Source of the DNA: JALZBN01 sp035525375 | GTDB taxonomy: Bacteria > Actinomycetota > Acidimicrobiia > Acidimicrobiales > AC-14 | Direction of reading: 5' to 3' | Length of the DNA: 31,092 nucleotides | Assembly: GCA_035525375.1 (NCBI GenBank) | Contig: DATLEI010000037.1 | Span: 1-31,092, forward strand | Part shown: positions 28,704-31,092 of the stretch, piece by piece | Numbering within the stretch: position 1 is the stretch's first letter | How the letters are laid out: every line of letters begins with the position of its first letter | The notes under the pieces: model-generated | Told to the model about the DNA's origin: nothing | Seen by the model: only the letters and a program-made list of their open reading frames with translations | The model's database searches: none | Made by a program: the position numbers and the translations under genes

Positions 28704-29425
28704 GGCATGGCGGGGGCCGCCGGGCTCCGGTCGCTGAAGCCACTGCTCATCACGCCGATCCAGACGAGAATCGCCAGCACCGCGGGAACTATCACCCAGA
28801 AGAAGGCGAGGGCGGGGATCGTGGCCAGGAGGATCATGGAGTTACCGGCCAGCCGGTCGAATGGACGGCGCATCAATCCGAAGAGCATGCCACCACCGAA
28901 CGCCAGCAAGAGCGCGCTCCCGAAGACCCGACCACCCCAGTTGTGGGCCTCGAAGATCGTCCCGATGCCGCCGACCACCATGGCCACCCCGAGGAGGGCC
29001 GCGAGCGGCGCCCACCAGGCCTGGACAGCAGCCGCCCGCAGCGGCGCATGCTCACCATGTCGAGTGGATGCGAACAGGCGCCGCTGGGTGATCAGGACTG
29101 CCACGAAGGCGATGGCCAATATCGGTACCGCACCTCCGCCCAGTCCGACAGAGACGGCTACGGCGCCGACGACAATGAAGGCGAGCGCCGCAACGCGCGC
29201 GCCGGTTCCTAGACGAGCCATGATCTCCTCGATTCTCTCGGTTGGGACGGTACGGGTGAGGTCGGGAACGGCGCGTAACCAAACGCGCCAGCCCGCGTGA
29301 CCCAATTGGTCACCGAACAACTGGGCCATCGGCTCGGAGTAATCCCGGCGGAACGACCTCGGATACAGGACCAGGAGCGCTCGGTACATCGCCTGTTGTC
29401 GCGTGGCGGAACGGGTCGACGCCAT
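28700..29425 (-). CDS. PadR-associated membrane protein
   Basis: 241 residues from ATG 29425, 1 nt after the padR stop; the longer frame to 29644 overlaps padR and is not protein-like. The N-terminus QQAMYRALLVLYPRSFRRDYSEPMAQLFGDQL is a motif often seen at the start of membrane proteins encoded beside PadR regulators. About six transmembrane helices follow. Function unknown; it is usually viewed as a PadR-controlled permease-like partner. The ATGA overlap with the oxidoreductase gene makes a three-gene operon. Confidence 0.82.
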   Translation of the reverse strand: MASTRSATRQQAMYRALLVLYPRSFRRDYSEPMAQLFGDQLGHAGWRVWLRAVPDLTRTVPTERIEEIMARLGTGARVAALAFIVVGAVAVSVGLGGGAVPILAIAFVAVLITQRRLFASTRHGEHAPLRAAAVQAWWAPLAALLGVAMVVGGIGTIFEAHNWGGRVFGSALLLAFGGGMLFGLMRRPFDRLAGNSMILLATIPALAFFWVIVPAVLAILVWIGVMSSGFSDRSPAAPAMP

Positions 29426-29426
29426 C

Positions 29427-29801
29427 TCACGCCTCACCGAGCCGCGGGACACGCCGACGCGCCCAGTCGGGCGAACCAGCCCGACGGACCAGCGCCTCGA
29501 GCCGCTGCAACTCGGCGACACGAACTCGTTCACCGAGCCCGGTGAGCATGTAGTAGCGCCGGCGCTGGTCGTCGAGGTCGGGATCGGGACGTTCTTCTGT
29601 TTCTTCGATGAGCCCGTCAGCCAGCATCCGTTTGATGGATCCATAGAGGGTGCCAGGCCCCATGCGAACGGCCCCGTCGCTCAATACCTCGACGTCGCGC
29701 ATGATGGCGTAACCGTGCTTCTCACCGCTGGCGAGGGCGACGAGTATGTGCAGTGTGGCGGACGGAAGAGGGGGGAAAGCGCTGGGCTGGCCCTGCTGCA
29801 C
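29427..29801 (-). CDS. PadR-family transcriptional regulator (short form)
   Basis: 124 residues from GTG 29801. PadR winged helix: ATLHILVALASGEKHGYAIMRDVEVLSDGAVRMGPGTLYGSIKRMLADGLIEETEE, then the wing RRRYYMLTGLGERV and a short C-terminal helix. It heads the operon with the membrane protein and the FAD oxidoreductase, and presumably represses it from the palindromic site at 29818-29857. Confidence 0.92.
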   Translation of the reverse strand: MQQGQPSAFPPLPSATLHILVALASGEKHGYAIMRDVEVLSDGAVRMGPGTLYGSIKRMLADGLIEETEERPDPDLDDQRRRYYMLTGLGERVRVAELQRLEALVRRAGSPDWARRRVPRLGEA

Positions 29802-29817
29802 TGTGCCTCCCTTTCGT

Positions 29818-29857
29818 CACTCTATCGGGACTCGATGTATCAGCTCTCGATAGAGTG
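29818..29857. promoter_or_regulatory. Inverted-repeat operator upstream of the second padR operon
   Basis: CACTCTATCG (29818-29827) and CGATAGAGTG (29848-29857) are perfect inverted 10-mers. At the centre lies CTCGATGTATCAG (29831-29843), which matches 11 of 13 bases of CTCGATATATCGG in the other padR operator (16064-16076). The block sits 17 nt before the padR start and covers most of the 75-nt gap to the upstream gene, where the promoter must be. Confidence 0.65.
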
Positions 29858-29876
29858 CCCCACTAGAACGCGTCTG

Positions 29877-31092
29877 TCAAGAGGAATCCGCCAGCGTGGT
29901 GCGGCTCCAGTTGAAGAGGCCTCGATGGGCGGCGCGCCGGGATTGGCGACGGGCGTAGACCCCAGAGCCACCCAGCAGTACGGCGAGCCCGACCAGGCCA
30001 GCCACACCGATCTGGTCCGCAGGCGGCAGCGTCACTGCGACGCGGGCGATTGACGTGCGCATCGGCACCGGGGGAGTCTCGAGAAGAGTACGGCTACCAC
30101 CGCCGGGCAGCTCTTGCATCAAAGCGTTTCCCTCGGGGGGCGGAGGCGGCACCGTGTCGACCTGTGCAATACGGAACGAGAACAGGTTCGAACGCAGACT
30201 CAGTTTCGAAGCGAAGGTGAGCCCATCGACCGTCTTGTCTCCCGCATTGCCCGCGAGTGTCACGTCTACGGCGCGCCCTGAGGGGCCGGCATTGGAGACT
30301 CGCGCGCCGGTCACGGTGCCGGGGTAACCAAAGCGCGCGCCGAGGTCGGCAAAGCCGATCTCGACCGTCCACGGCATTGGATCGCTCGTCGGATAGGGAG
30401 CGGAGCGCAAATAGGGTTCCCCGGTCGCGCCGTTACCCCACCCTTCCTGCGGCGTCGCCGTGTTTCCACCCGCGTTGGCGGAGTAGACGGTCGTGGCCAG
30501 CGCGCCGTTGAATTCGAGAACCTGCCCCCGAGTGTCGGCGACCGCCTTGTCCATCTCCGGGTACTCGACCGTCTGGCCGATGTACACCTGGCATCGGTCG
30601 TAGTCGCATATCTCGCCGCCGGCTTGCACGGCCCGCAGCGCGTAGGTGCGAGCGGCGATCGTTTGGGTCTGCAACGACGGCGCGGGCCACGACGGATCGC
30701 GAACCTCACCCATCCCTCGCAGGTAGTCCTCGACATCGACCCGGTTGACGATGCGCAGGTTGCCACCAGGTCCTGACGCCGTGACCTCCACCTCACCGCG
30801 GTAACGGCGATTTCGCGCCGGCACCAGCGTGGTGCCCCCCGGCGACGGGACAGCCCAGATCGTGCCCGCGGCGGCAACGTCGGACGGGGTCGGCGCGGGC
30901 GCTGACCCTGGCGCCCCCGGCACGGGTGTCGCGGGTGTCGGTGCCGGCGCGCCCGGTACAGATCCCGATGGCGCCGGCGCGGGAGCGGGTGCCGGCGCGC
31001 CGCCACCGGACGGCGCCGGCGCGCCACCCGAGGACGGCGGGTGGGGAGCTGGTGCAGGAGCCGGAGCCGGCGCCGGCGCGCCACCGGATGGC
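29877..31092 (-). CDS. SpoIID/LytB-domain protein, 5' end outside window
   Basis: The SpoIID domain is clear: RGEVEVTASGPGGNLRIVNRVDVEDYLRGMGEV with the Glu at the catalytic position, then SLQTQTIAARTYALRAVQAGG, CQVYIGQTVEYPEMDKAVADTRGQVLEFNG and VYSANAGGNTATP. SpoIID-type enzymes are lytic transglycosylases acting on peptidoglycan. A C-terminal transmembrane helix (GVAGLVGLAVLLGGSGVYA) and a basic tail anchor it. An apparent GTG start exists at 30923, but the frame continues open to the window edge, encoding Pro-Ala repeats and SGG units. The start and any signal peptide therefore lie beyond the window. At least 404 residues are encoded here. Confidence 0.9.
   Translation of the reverse strand, partial: PSGGAPAPAPAPAPAPHPPSSGGAPAPSGGGAPAPAPAPAPSGSVPGAPAPTPATPVPGAPGSAPAPTPSDVAAAGTIWAVPSPGGTTLVPARNRRYRGEVEVTASGPGGNLRIVNRVDVEDYLRGMGEVRDPSWPAPSLQTQTIAARTYALRAVQAGGEICDYDRCQVYIGQTVEYPEMDKAVADTRGQVLEFNGALATTVYSANAGGNTATPQEGWGNGATGEPYLRSAPYPTSDPMPWTVEIGFADLGARFGYPGTVTGARVSNAGPSGRAVDVTLAGNAGDKTVDGLTFASKLSLRSNLFSFRIAQVDTVPPPPPEGNALMQELPGGGSRTLLETPPVPMRTSIARVAVTLPPADQIGVAGLVGLAVLLGGSGVYARRQSRRAAHRGLFNWSRTTLADSS

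Noticed and set aside
30311..31084. 257-codon reverse ORF in another frame at the right end
   Set aside because: It is an Arg-rich shadow; the frame of the SpoIID domain stays open through the same bases and gives Pro-Ala repeats consistent with a linker.
1..31092. parS sites near parA-parB
   Set aside because: Sequences containing CACGTG (for example near 3785, 9350, 10470, 24859) do not match the parS palindrome; none accepted.
1..31092. CRISPR arrays, tRNA or rRNA genes, insertion sequences
   Set aside because: No regularly spaced repeats, cloverleaf-like segments or transposase motifs were seen on either strand.

Overview
The window is GC-rich, densely coded bacterial chromosome, most likely from an actinobacterium of the Acidimicrobiia type. 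That placement is inferred from gene content and gene order, not from a marker-gene comparison. There is no rRNA, tRNA, CRISPR array, insertion sequence or prophage that I can see. Both ends cut through genes: parA at the left (its frame is open through base 2) and a SpoIID-domain gene at the right (its frame is open through base 31092).

Layout. (1) 2-3064, forward: parA-parB (origin segregation) and an acyl-ACP desaturase with a palindromic operator on its promoter. (2) 3237-5141, reverse: small membrane protein, leader peptide, trxB, trxA. (3) 5166-5552, forward: small membrane protein. (4) 5491-12057, reverse: a long run reading GNAT acetyltransferase, DUF6049 envelope protein, leader peptide, degV, receptor Ser/Thr kinase, ECF sigma factor, zinc-finger anti-sigma factor. 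(5) 12207-13628, forward: CCA-adding enzyme/poly(A) polymerase family. (6) 13625-16028, reverse: padR, inositol-1-phosphate synthase, methyltransferase, with a double palindromic operator. (7) 16159-20875, forward: leader peptide, DUF5318, two polytopic membrane proteins, class A penicillin-binding protein. (8) 20907-21050, reverse: a 47-residue zinc-ribbon protein, then forward panB and a DUF192 lipoprotein. (9) 22581-27188, forward: rpsF-ssb-rpsR-rplI, then dnaB carrying a 380-residue intein. (10) 27315-29801, reverse: padR, membrane protein, FAD oxidoreductase. (11) 29877-31092, reverse: SpoIID/LytB-domain protein.

The order matches two blocks that in Mycobacterium tuberculosis lie on opposite sides of oriC (parA-parB ... 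trxC-trxB2 ... sigM ... Rv3909 ... pcnA, and ino1-padR-DUF5318-ponA1-rpsF-ssb-rpsR-rplI-dnaB). Here they are joined at about 13.6 kb. murJ (mviN), which sits between the DUF6049 gene and sigM in mycobacteria, is absent from its expected place; degV and a free-standing kinase are there instead.

The most unusual signal is a dispersed element of about 80 bp present three times (4669-4747, 9274-9356, 16131-16212). Each copy lies directly upstream of a gene, in the same orientation, and encodes a 17-residue peptide beginning MST(A/V)PRSAGQ. Its stop codon overlaps the start codon of the next gene (ATGA, ATGA, GTGA) before trxB, degV and the DUF5318 gene. I do not recognise this family. It looks like a translationally coupled leader peptide. 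Other regulatory signals worth attention are a LexA/SOS-like box before dnaB, a TetR-like palindrome on the desaturase promoter, and two PadR-like operators sharing a similar core.
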